Assembly: GCA_030052745.1 (NCBI GenBank)
Contig: JANBVO010000005.1
Coordinates: 1,116,001-1,180,000 of the forward strand
Length of the DNA stretch: 64,000 nt
Source of the DNA: Pleurostoma richardsiae
Taxonomy: Eukaryota; Ascomycota; Sordariomycetes; Calosphaeriales; Pleurostomataceae
Direction: 5' to 3'
Made by a program: the position numbers and the translations under genes. Of the stretch, positions 31,588-41,579 are shown piece by piece. How positions within the stretch are numbered: the first letter of the stretch is position 1; each line of letters begins with the position of its first letter. The notes beneath the pieces are model-generated. The model did not search any database. It saw nothing but the letters and a program-made list of their open reading frames with translations, and was not told the DNA's origin.

Positions 31588-33624
31588 GATCGCAAGCAAC
31601 TCAGTGTCGCGGACATGAAACGCTTCATCCTCAGTTGCTCCAAAGGATTTACGGAGGTGACGAAAGGGACAGACACGCATGTCGTCCAGTTCATTCATGA
31701 ATCTGTCAGAGACTTCCTCCTCAAGGAACATGGACTAGGCAAATTGTGGCCACAGTTTCGCCACAAATTTGAGGGAGAGAGCCATGAGACACTGAAGAGG
31801 TGCTGCGAGACATATATGCTGTCCAGTCCTGGCTGCGATGACTCCAACTCACGTCGTTCTGTGCCTCTGGATACGATTCGACGAAAGCACCCGTTCCTCA
31901 GTTATACCATTCGCAACATATTTTACCACGCCGACGCAGCACAGAGTCTGGGAGTCAGTCAGGACACGTTCCTTGGGTCATTTGCCCTGGACAAATGGCT
32001 ACTGCTGAGCCAGAAATTGGAACGATACCCCGTACGGCGTCATACGACCAACGCCCATCTGCTTTACGTCCTCGCAGAATATGACGCCTCGCATCTCGTC
32101 CAGATACATCCTGATGTTTCGTCTCATCTGAAAATCCGCGGGGAAAGATGTGGACTTCCCCTTTTTGTCGCCCTTGCTCTTGGACACCACGAGACGGTGA
32201 AAGCCTTTGTGTCCCGATCGCTGGCACACATGGCCTGCCGTTGCAACACCCCCACATCAGGAGACATCAAATATCATGTCTATGGTCGGGATTTTGGATC
32301 TCGTTCTGACCTGGATACGGCTGTTGATCTGATTATGGCGGGCGACTCGATTATAATGCATGTTCTTCTTACAGCAGGCGTCCTTGACCTAGGTCCTGAC
32401 GACGCAGTCCTGAACGCTCTGCCAGCCGCCTGTACATATGCGCTGTTTGAGGATGATGCTATGCTTCAAGTCTTCTTGGCGCATATTAAGGCAGGCCGGG
32501 AGTGGATTGTCGGACATCGATATACTCTGCTGTGCTGCACCGCTAGAGTAGGACGAGTAGGAGCGTTTAAGAAGATGCTCGAATTTCCAGATACAGCGCA
32601 GAGGGTGCAGAATAGAAACAGGAGACGTAGCTGGGAAAAGCCAGACACCACGCTTCCCTGCCATTCATTCTCCGCTTCTCCGCCAGCATTTGACGCCCAC
32701 CAACCCGATGACTCGACTTCTCTCCTCACCATCGCTGTGCGAGGAGGGTCCGCCGAAATCGTGAAACTGCTTTTGTATAACTCACGGACCGACTCCAGCT
32801 TCGACATAAACGCACGAGATCGCACAGGCCATACGGCTCTGTACTGGGCTGTCAGAGACGGCTATCAGCCTAACTCTCACCAGCTCCTTAGAGTGCTTCT
32901 AGACGTTCCTCGCCTCGACGTCAACATAGTAGATTTCAGCCATGGTATGACAGCCATATGCTACGCTCTCCAACATGGCATGAACGAAGTGGCCAAAATG
33001 CTCCTTCTTGCCCCGCGGATCAACGTGAACTTGACCGACAGTGAGGACTTTCCGCCGCTCTATTATGCCGTGGTACGTCCGCCTGCATTCTCAAGAGGAG
33101 ACCTTCCAGATAACTTAATGGATGACGCCCTTGGTAGACTCGCGGAAGCCTATTGCAAGTGCAAGGGATGTCGAGATGGCGGGATAGACGAGACCAGTGA
33201 GATTGCACTTCGCCTTCTGGAAGACCCGCGAACTGAACTTGCCTGGGAAACTTCCGAGGGAGAGACGGTTCTGCACTTAGCCATCCAGAGGAGACGGAAG
33301 TCAAATAGACGGACTTTATTCGAAAAGCTACTGCACACTCCTGGGATCTACGTTGACCAGAGAAAAAAAGATGGCCGTACGCCTCTATCACTCGCCGCGG
33401 GTGACGGTATGGACTGCGTCGTCAAGCAGCTTCTTCAAACTGGATCCGTCGACGTGAACTCTGAAGACAAACAGGAGAACACACCTCTGACTTACGCCAG
33501 AAGATGGGGCCATGATAGCACTGCAAGGATTTTGCTCGAGGCTGGAGCACGTACCGGCCCTGCCGCAATGAAATTGATCGACGGGACTGAGGCGAGCGTG
33601 GCTCAACAAGAATTTGAGAAATGA
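31588..33624 (+). pseudogene. Ankyrin-repeat 3' part of the NACHT gene, cut off by the in-frame stop
   Basis: This is the same reading frame as the upstream NACHT exon, uninterrupted for a further 678 codons. It begins DRKQLSVADMKRFILSC, then FIHESVRDFLL, which in relatives follows the NACHT module directly. Ankyrin-like repeats follow (SLLTIAVRGGSAEIVKLLL, GHTALYWAVRDG, GMTAICYALQHGMNEVAKMLL, GETVLHLAIQRR, GRTPLSLAAGDGMDCVVKQLL, ENTPLTYARRWGHDSTARILL). No splice pair removes the TAG without deleting the conserved VDELYFAIL segment. A conserved Trp is expected at the stop position (GPWDR), which suggests TGG became TAG. It could instead be a sequencing error or an allele. Confidence 0.7.
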
Positions 33625-33694
33625 CATCCCGACCGACACCTGACTAACATTGTCCATCTACGATGTGCATATTTGGTCTCCTAACAGCCATTTC

Positions 33695-34615
33695 CTAGAC
33701 GATAACGCCGAACGTCTCCAGATACTGCTGCTGCTCACCCGCATTCTCTGCGGCGTCCTTCGCGGCACGGTCTGCGAGGGTATTGAACCTTCTCGGCACG
33801 GTCCAGAACGACACCTCGCATCCGCTCTGTGCTAGCAGGCCCATTCGCTCGGACAGCTTCTCCCACAGATCACGGTTCTTCACCGGCCGCCCGGCGGCCG
33901 TGTGCCATCCTCGCTCGGCCCACGTACGCATCCAACCCGTGGCATAGTTCGCCACGTACTCGGAGTCGGTGATGACGACGAGGTGCTCCCACCCCTCGCC
34001 CCACCAGACGCGGAATGAAAGAGCCCCGATGACGGCGCGCAGCTCCGCGCGGTTATTGGTGTGCGCATAGTCTACCCCGTCCGGACCTCGGTTTTCCAGG
34101 GCGAAGGAGACCGTGCCGGCCGGTCCCGGCTTGAAAACAAAAGCGCAGCCTCCCCGCGGCGTGGCGGCGGTGGATCCGTTGGAGAGGCACGCGCCGTCCG
34201 TGAAGATGGCCATGGTCTTCAAACCGCACACGTCAGGGACGTGGCGGCGGCGGATGCAGAAGCGCTCCATAGGCACGTTGGCGGTGGCGATGTAGCGGGG
34301 CGCGAAGAAGTGGTCCGGTGGGTGGTCTCCGGAGGCGTGAGTGAAGGCAGTGCCTGTCCAGATGCCGTGCTCGCCGTTGCCCATCAGCTGCTTGGCACGG
34401 TGGACGGCGGTGGGTAGGGGGATCGGCCGGATGGGGAGCAGGCCTTCGAAAGGAACGAGGCGCCCGTCTTGCAGCTTCACTTGGGGATTGAAGTCCCGGA
34501 GCTTGAATTTCAAGTTGGGACGGTCTTTGAGAGTAAAGTCCCCCTTCATGTCTAAGATCACGCGAGCGGGACGGTCCTCGACCTCGGAGTCGTAGCCTTG
34601 CGGGAGAGTAGACAT
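33695..34615 (-). CDS. Ribonuclease H1-type protein
   Basis: RNase HI cleaves RNA in RNA:DNA hybrids (R-loops, primers). The protein is 306 residues from the ATG at 34615 (MSTLPQGYDSEVEDRP). The frame is open 77 codons further upstream, but that stretch has no family character. The C-terminal catalytic domain (about residues 140-295) shows the four acidic residues in order: MAIFTDGACLSNGS, NNRAELRAVIGAL, LVVITDSEYVANYATGW and LADRAAKDAAEN. The basic handle region reads RPVKNRDLWEKL. The N-terminal 130 residues are a fungus-type extension without a visible hybrid-binding domain. It converges with the NACHT gene at 70 bases. Confidence 0.9.
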   Translation of the reverse strand: MSTLPQGYDSEVEDRPARVILDMKGDFTLKDRPNLKFKLRDFNPQVKLQDGRLVPFEGLLPIRPIPLPTAVHRAKQLMGNGEHGIWTGTAFTHASGDHPPDHFFAPRYIATANVPMERFCIRRRHVPDVCGLKTMAIFTDGACLSNGSTAATPRGGCAFVFKPGPAGTVSFALENRGPDGVDYAHTNNRAELRAVIGALSFRVWWGEGWEHLVVITDSEYVANYATGWMRTWAERGWHTAAGRPVKNRDLWEKLSERMGLLAQSGCEVSFWTVPRRFNTLADRAAKDAAENAGEQQQYLETFGVIV

Positions 34616-35407
34616 GGTCTCCGTATTTAGATGCCTCGGTGTTGAGCGAAGGATGATAGGCCCAGTTCTGGTGTGAGCACCTCTTGTGCAGAAGAGCGAC
34701 TGAGAAAGGAAGAGGTTCAGAATGTCTGAGGACACCGTGGAGGTCGAGAACTCGGAGAATTTGTATGCCAGGCAGATCAGTCGTTTGAGCAGACTGTCGT
34801 ATAATGGCATCGTCACCGTGGTCATAGACCTGAGGCAGGAACGCAAACAGAGATAGCGACTCGGCGATAAATGCCTGACTCCTTCCTACTTAGAGCGGTA
34901 CAGGCTCACGGAACTCAGAGAATCTCAGGCATTGTAAGGTACCTAGGTACCTTCGTGTACCTGTCCGCATGCGCCTTTCTGCTACTAGGGAGGTCTAACA
35001 CAATGTACATCGCGATATCCTACCTTGGTTGCTTGTCCTCAACTTGCCCACGCACGTAACTTAGGTAGGCAGGCAGGCAGGCAGGTTGCAAACGTGCGCA
35101 AATTTCAACACGCGGGTCACGATCTGAGCAGCACAAATCTATGAGGAAGACACTTGATGAACCGTGGATTAAAACGAATACCTATTTCATATCTCAATTT
35201 GTCTGCACAGCTAAGGTGTCTGCTTGACGTAGACACGACCTCGGGACTTTATCAGCGTTTGCAGAACCATGCCGCATCAACTGCCACCCTCTTCCCTATC
35301 CACAGCTCGCATACCAGTCACATGTTACCACCATCCCGCGGATATGCCCAGGAATTGTGCCAAGTTTGTTACTCACGAGAGCAATCCTGCCAGAAAGGGT
35401 AAAGACC
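34616..35407. other. Spacer with palindromic GGTACC/CCTAGG motifs and an AGGC microsatellite
   Basis: Promoter of the RNase H gene and 3' flank of the aspartic protease gene. It contains a palindromic AGGTACCTAGGTACCT segment around 34938-34954 and an AGGC run at 35067-35085. No gene is seen. Confidence 0.5.
35067..35085. repeat. (AGGC)n microsatellite
   Basis: Four complete AGGC units plus a partial fifth, without interruption. Confidence 0.9.
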
Positions 35408-36751
35408 TCAGGCTTTCTGCGCCCACCCCAGCCTGTTGCTTCCGGCGTCGAAGACGACATACGCCGCCTTCAGCGCGACGTCGCCGAAGATGTTCATGCC
35501 CAGGTCTGAGCTGTCCTGCAGGCCGCCCAGGCACATCGTGCTGCAGCTGCCGCCGCACAGGGAGTTGCACGTGGCCGCCGACGCCGTGCACTCGACGGTG
35601 TCGTAGCGCAGGTACTCGCCGGGGATCGTGACCCGCCCCGTGCCGACGCCGAAGGTCAGGTCCGGCAGCGAGGCGGCGCACGGGAAGATGTACGTCGACT
35701 CGACGAAGCGCGCGCCGGCCACCTTGTCGTAGTAGGCCTGCCCGACCGTCGCCCGCGGCAGGAAGAGCAGCGAGGTGCCCGTGTCGGCGATGCCCTGGAT
35801 GCTGCGGGAGGTGAAAGAACCGGATCCGACCTGATAGCCGGAGGAGGTGAAGCCCCAGTAGCCATTCCGTGAGTCGACGGGGACGTAGGTCATAGTGCCT
35901 TTGTACTTCGTCGTGTCGATGTATCCGAAGTCATAGGAACCAGCTTTGGCATCGTCAACAACAGTCATCGCAACCATGGTGACCAGAAGAGGGCTCTTAC
36001 TAGTGAGGTGCTTGAGGTCGACCGAGAAGACCGGCTGGTCCAGTGATGTCCTGATGTTATCAAACCACGTGTTCTGCGCCGCCGGCCGCACCTGGTTGAT
36101 GCTCTTGAAGCCGAGGCCTAGCAATCCATCGGTCGCCGTCCTGCTGGTGAATGAGTTTGACACCTGGCTGGCCGCCTCTACCGCTTGCCTGGGCACCGTT
36201 AGGTTGCCGAGGGTGACGGCATCAGTGTACACGACGCCGCTGGAGCTGCTCCCGTCGCCGTAGCTGATTCTCCAGGTGGAGCTACCTAGCCGGGCCGATG
36301 TCGAGCTCCTGGAGGCGTCATAGAGGGCCTGGCCGGTGGTCTGCGATATGGGCAGGCCGGTGCTGAACACCCAGAGGTCGGATGAGCCCGTGTCGAAGTC
36401 TAGATTTAGCTCCTGCGGCGGTGTGCCAATGCGAACCGGCGTCAGGTACTCTACATCACCGAATCCGGACGGCGTCGCATCTGAAAGAGCCGCGGCGGAG
36501 CCGGTGGCTCTCTTCGAGACGAAGACACCATTGTTGAAGGCGGCTTCCAGGTGCTTGGGCAGAGGGACGCCATACTTAAGGTAGGTCCGGACGATGGCGT
36601 CTTCAAAACTTCCCTTCCTGAAGGACGGATTACTGACCTGCTCGATGCTGAATGTTGTCCCTCTTCGAGGACCGGATGGTGCTGCAAATCCCACGCTGTA
36701 GCAGGCGAGGCCGGCCACGGTGAATGAGAGGAAGAGGCGCCGTATAAACAT
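35408..36751 (-). CDS. Secreted pepsin-type (A1) aspartic protease
   Basis: An acid endopeptidase of the aspergillopepsin/endothiapepsin group. Residues 1-23 are a signal peptide. The propeptide ends near the KR at 80-81. The first active-site motif is DFDTGSSDLWVF (Asp120), the flap region is RISYGDGSSSSG and the second motif is GIADTGTSLLFLP. The frame is open for 447 residues, but it very probably contains a 57-base in-frame intron at 36000-35944 (donor GTAAGA, acceptor CAAAG, branch GTTGACG). Removing it yields DLKHLTTGSYDFGYID, the usual family spacing, and 428 residues. The C-terminus carries four closely spaced Cys (TASAATCNSLCGGSCSTMC), unlike the simple two-Cys loop of most relatives. 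Confidence 0.92.
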   Translation of the reverse strand: MFIRRLFLSFTVAGLACYSVGFAAPSGPRRGTTFSIEQVSNPSFRKGSFEDAIVRTYLKYGVPLPKHLEAAFNNGVFVSKRATGSAAALSDATPSGFGDVEYLTPVRIGTPPQELNLDFDTGSSDLWVFSTGLPISQTTGQALYDASRSSTSARLGSSTWRISYGDGSSSSGVVYTDAVTLGNLTVPRQAVEAASQVSNSFTSRTATDGLLGLGFKSINQVRPAAQNTWFDNIRTSLDQPVFSVDLKHLTSKSPLLVTMVAMTVVDDAKAGSYDFGYIDTTKYKGTMTYVPVDSRNGYWGFTSSGYQVGSGSFTSRSIQGIADTGTSLLFLPRATVGQAYYDKVAGARFVESTYIFPCAASLPDLTFGVGTGRVTIPGEYLRYDTVECTASAATCNSLCGGSCSTMCLGGLQDSSDLGMNIFGDVALKAAYVVFDAGSNRLGWAQKA

Positions 36752-37748
36752 TTTCGCCGACCACAGCTATCATGAAGGCAAACACCAGAGTCTCAAGTGG
36801 GACTTGCGCGGAGTCTCAAGGAACTACATGTCGGAAACTGCGTCAATGGTTTGAGATCACAAGGACAAACCTCTTTAAATATGTATACGTGGTAAATGAG
36901 TGAGATCAACGGGCCGCCGTATGCCAAGCCAGATCTTCGACGAAGATGTTACATCATCTGGACCTTGAAGCTGGATATATAGGACTGATCTTGGCGAGGA
37001 TCACGTCCCGTGCGGTTCTACGGTGCTGCTGGTGAGGGTGGTGTATGTCTCATTCTTCCGACCCACGGAGCGACAAAGACTGACAGAACTTCAAGAGAAT
37101 AGCTTTACAGGAGCGATTTGCACCGAGATGAGCACAAGACGATCAGACGGCCGAAAGTGTGGCGAATGATAACAGCTCTTGAACTCTGGAACGACCGACC
37201 GTCAAAGTTATAGGAACAATATATTGCTGCAGGTGAAGAGTCACTATCAGTGAGACCTAGAAAGGCAAGAGAGCTGGAAGCGGTGGCGCTCGGTTGATCT
37301 ACCGTATCTCAGGTAAAGTGCGGCGATAAAGAACAGCAAATCCGGAACGAGAACGAGACTTGCGGGACCGGCAGATGTTTGCTACATATTACCCTATTGG
37401 CGGTGATTTAATGTGTCTGCCGGAACCGCACCTGTCGATGATAACCTCACCCATCACATTTCTCACGTCACTTCCACTGGAATGTGCTACTTCAAACGCG
37501 CAATATCAACCACCAAGGGATCTCCAATCACAGCGGGCCACACCGTGTGGACATTACTGTTTCTCTTCAGCAGCTGGTCCTCGAGACGGTAATGGATGCC
37601 GGCAATTCCTTATCTGCCGTCAACATCTCGGTAGAGTACTCTCGAGTGGCCTTCGTCATAGCTGCGTAATCTAACTTGTCTCACTACCTGTTATGAACAA
37701 ACTTTCGTCTGAAAGCTACCGCGTCCTCTGCTCCAAGATACCTCGCTG
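36752..37748. other. Interval between aspartic protease and PP1-fusion genes, no gene
   Basis: Promoter of the protease gene plus the 3' flank of the phosphatase gene. Nothing recognisable. Confidence 0.5.
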
Positions 37749-40700
37749 CTAACGAAGCTCCGCTAGGCTGGCGGCTGCTTTCTTCTTCGGGAGGCTGGAG
37801 TTGAGTGGTTTGATTATGTGAAAGCTGCAAAGCAGATCCGAGGTGACCGACATAACGGCTCCCGAGTTATCAAACTCGCCGCAATACTATCTCTTGTCAG
37901 CCGTCTATAGACTCATGAGCTGGAGGAGTAGAAATTGGAAGCACTGACATTCGGGGCACTGAAAATTGTGACTAATTGCCTGTCGTAAGAGAACTCGTAC
38001 CCGTCCTCAACAACTTGATGCGCTCGACAGATGAGGTCAAAGTCGTGCTTGGCAAGGAAGCTGCTGACGATGCCCTTTCCAAAGGTGTAGCTGACACCCC
38101 GGTCGTTTTCGCCCCAATCTGTAGCCGCGTTGTCGGGTTCATTGCACGGATCGGACCAAAGAAGGTCAGCTAGAAGCCCGGAATCTGAAACGTCGGTCGG
38201 GCGAGCAATATTGCGAATGTCGTTCATGTCTCGAAGATCTGGAGACAGGCCGCCATGAACGCAGAAAATCTTGTCCGCGACTATAGCTGCCATTGGCAGG
38301 GTGTTGAACACGTCAATGAAAACCTTCCACATTTTGATGGAACTTCTTCGTTTGCATTCATCGTAGAACCCATATATTCTACTGATGTTCGCGGACTCGT
38401 GGTTGCCTCGTAGGAGGAAGAAAGTGTCTGGGAATTTCAGTTTGTAGCACAAGAGGAGGAGTATAGTCTCAAGGGACTGTCGACCGCGATCCACGTAGTC
38501 GCCGAGGAACAGATAGTTGGTGGAGGGAGGGAATCCGCAGGTCTCGAAGATCCGTATGAGGTCGTGACATTGGCCGTGGATGTCGCCAACTATGGTCAAA
38601 GGTGACTCTAACTCTAAGAGCACTGGCTGGGAGAGGAAGAGCTCCCACGAAAGACGGCAGATCGTGGCGATCTCGTCATGCCCCAAACAAAACAGTTTAG
38701 GAAGCCCGCTCATCCTGGCAGCGACTAGTAGCCGGTCAATACAGTCGTCGAGGTTGATGTCTTGGAGCCCGGTCGCGGCCATAGCTCCACCAATGCCCGA
38801 GGTGCCTATGGAGGAGTAGCTAGGAGATGCCGCGGTGGGAGGAGCGGATTGTATTTGGTCCAAGATGGCTCCAACTGTGGGCTGCGGCTTGTAATGCTGC
38901 GGACCCCACGCGGCATTTTCCGGACTGCGAGTAACTAGGGAGATATCCTTGAGAGCGTCTGGCCTGTTCTGGCTGCTCTGTCCACTCTGAGCGGGAATCA
39001 AACTGGATGGAGGCGCAAACCCCAGGAAACGCGAGTGGCTTGCGGGTTCGGTCAGTCGCGTAACTAGTTGGATTGATCTAATGTCAGGAGCAGCCGCCAA
39101 GATGTGATGTACAATTCTGAGCGAAGAGACCATGTGGGCATATGGCTCATTTTCGTATGCTGCGATAATCATGCCATATAGGACCTGGCCCCGAACGACC
39201 CAGGCACCTGAACAACCCTTAGCTGTCGATATCATTACCGGTTAGTGAGGTGATTCTGAATAGAGCTAGTGACTGAGGTGACATGCCTAGTATTCCGGGT
39301 ATCCTGATCTTCGAGGTTTCAAAGTTGACTCCTCGGAGACTGAAAAGAGCCTTTCCCGGTAGAAGGTAACTCTCGACTGCTTCATCAGGTCCAAGGATTA
39401 GTTGGACTGCGCCTTCCGGCATCTCGGTACTATTCGGAATTGACGTGACATTGCCTGGCTCTTCGGAGCTGGCCTTGAATGTATTCTGCAATGGATGCCA
39501 TAGCTCCCACAGTGTAAAATCGGAATCTGGTATCCCGTGTCTAGATGATGCGGTCGAGTGGTCCCGTGTCTCTATGCTCTTCGGTTTCGGAGAGGTCAAT
39601 GACTCGGAATCGGTTCCACTGCGAGTACGATTGCTTGCCCTTCCGTCAGTCTGGCGTAGCAGCTCGATCAAGGAGGCCGAGTCGGTAGCGCTGTCTCCTA
39701 GGAAGCTGGTCGGACCAACTCCTGCAATGGGCGCCCATTGATGGCCATAGCAGAAATTTACCTGTCCTAGGGGCTTTTCCCACGGTTCAAGCTCCAAGAC
39801 CCTGAAGCTTTCTTCAGAAGTCTCCGAGGCGCTATCGGATTCATCATCGATTTCCGAGTCCGAGGTACCCTCTTCGAAATCGTCCGGAATAGCCGAGACT
39901 GCCGCTATATGCTCAAACATGGCATGAGCGGTTGTGATTCCGAGAGACTTTCCATCCACAGACACAAGCCCTCCGATTCTTGAGATTCGTTGTGATATGA
40001 CGACACCCTTTTGACTAACTGTAGCACAAGAAAGCAGCCCGCAAGCTGAAAGACTATTATGTGCTGGTTGCTCCACATGCAGGTATAGAGAAGTATCCTC
40101 TCCTATCGGGAGACCCATGCCTGGATAGAATCTTAAGTCCTGAATGACTTGAACGTCTTCGAAAGCGCAGAGTTGGGGGCATCCCTTTCTGATCTCGACT
40201 CCCCCAAATCCTTCTCCCTTGAGCCAGTCTATCTCCTCAATGAAGCGTTCGATATCGCTCTTCCATCGAGTCTTGTCATAAAGAATCCAGATGCATGGAG
40301 ATAATGCGACTTTCTTTGAGTCCTTTGCGGCGTGACCAGACATCCGAAGCTGGGCTGACAAGCTGGGACCGACCCCACGTCCCTTCTTGCTCTTCTTCAT
40401 CTTGTTTTGGAACTCCTGAAGATCAGTCCAGAGTCTCGAGGCCACGTAATCCTGCCATTTCTTCCATTGCGCGTCCGGCGGTCTAACTTTGTCTTCGAGT
40501 CCGAGGTAGAGGCCCGAGATACCTTTGAATGGGTATATGTAATCTGGGGACGGTATGTCATAAACATGAGTGTCGGTGACTGAATTCGCCTTGGCAGGTT
40601 CCGAAGCTGGTCTAGTCGAGTTTGGTGAAATTGACGAAGAAGAAGAAAAAAAAGAGGTTTGGATAGTCGAGTCATCGGGAGTATTGGTGGTGGAAGGCTG

Positions 40701-41357
40701 ATCGTTGGGCCGGAATTGCGAGAATTTGGCCGGCGATTTTCCCTTCTCCAGGTCTGTAGAAGCACCCAAAGTCTCGCAGTCATCACCTCCTGGATGAGAT
40801 AATCCGCGCGATGTCTCTGTTTGTCTAGACGAGCCGATTGAAGGCTCATAGCCTTCCGCCTCGTGTTCGGTATTGATGCTACTGGAACAACCCGACGCAT
40901 CTGCGCGAATTTCAACATCGTCGTGATTCAACCAAGACTTTAATCGGCTCAATCTGCTGGCGCGGGGAAGACAGCTGCTGCTTGCAGCACAATGCGAGCG
41001 CTTGGCGAGTTCGTCATCCTGAATGCTAGCTGAGGGGCCTTGTGACTGAGATAAGCTCCCATTTTCGAAAGCGGTGGACCGGTCGAAATTCGACGTTGCA
41101 GGCGCTGTTCGCCCGTGCAAGTCTTTGCTATCCGTCTTGGTCCTTGTCTGTTCCGCGTGATGGGAAGGATCCGCGAGTAGTACCCTACTGTCCTCCGCGA
41201 CCTCAACCAGCGTAGTCGATTGCTCCGTCCTCATCCTTCCATGAGGTTTCGAAGTTGTAACTATCAAATGCTGACAAGCGAGGCAACGAGGCGAGGCAAG
41301 TCTATTATGCGGGCATCGGATTAAGTACAAGACGCTTGCGATCCCACGCCGCAGCAT
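37749..41357 (-). CDS. Chymotrypsin-like domain fused to a PP1-type Ser/Thr phosphatase
   Basis: I infer exons (5' to 3', minus strand) 41357-39287, 39222-37949 and 37886-37749: 1160 residues, all phases consistent. Intron 1 (64 bases) is a GC-AG intron (AG|GCATGT...CGACAG) with a CACTAAC branch site. Intron 2 (62 bases, GTCAGT...GATAG) restores SAPNYCGEFDN. Residues 1-420 are Ser-rich and disordered. About 420-740 resembles fungal trypsin-like domains: [11 protein letters not shown] at the His position, and [10 protein letters not shown] plus [16 protein letters not shown] at the Ser position after splicing. Residues about 850-1150 are a complete PP1 catalytic core: [67 protein letters not shown] and [13 protein letters not shown]. 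No stop separates the parts. An in-frame ATG at 38782 ([13 protein letters not shown]) could start a separate PP1, so two genes remain possible. The start could also be the ATG at 41234. Confidence 0.78.
39223..39286 (-). other. Inferred GC-AG intron in the PP1-fusion gene
   Basis: The two long frames on either side are offset by one base. Removing these 64 bases, bounded by AG|GCATGT and CGACAG with CTAAC 18 bases before the acceptor, joins them in phase and produces [13 protein letters not shown]. No GT donor nearby gives an equally good join. Confidence 0.6.
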
Positions 41358-41579
41358 GAGGCGGAGTCACTTGACATGCAGATGACGGGGAACGGAGGGG
41401 GGCGGTGCATTGGGCGAAGACCAATAGGGCCTGCAGCCGACGCACTGAGGATCTAGCTGCAGATCAGCACTTCGCCATCTTTATTCAACTTCGAGTCCGG
41501 ACGAGCCTTCCCTTCTGTTGAGTCTCTTTGAGCCTTAAGAATTCCGGGATCATGAGAGCCTTTGAAGTGGCTCTTGACA
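41358..41579. promoter_or_regulatory. 222-base shared promoter of two divergent genes
   Basis: The PP1-fusion gene (-) and the membrane-protein gene (+) start 222 bases apart, head to head. Such a short interval makes shared control likely. I recognise no specific binding site. Confidence 0.5.
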
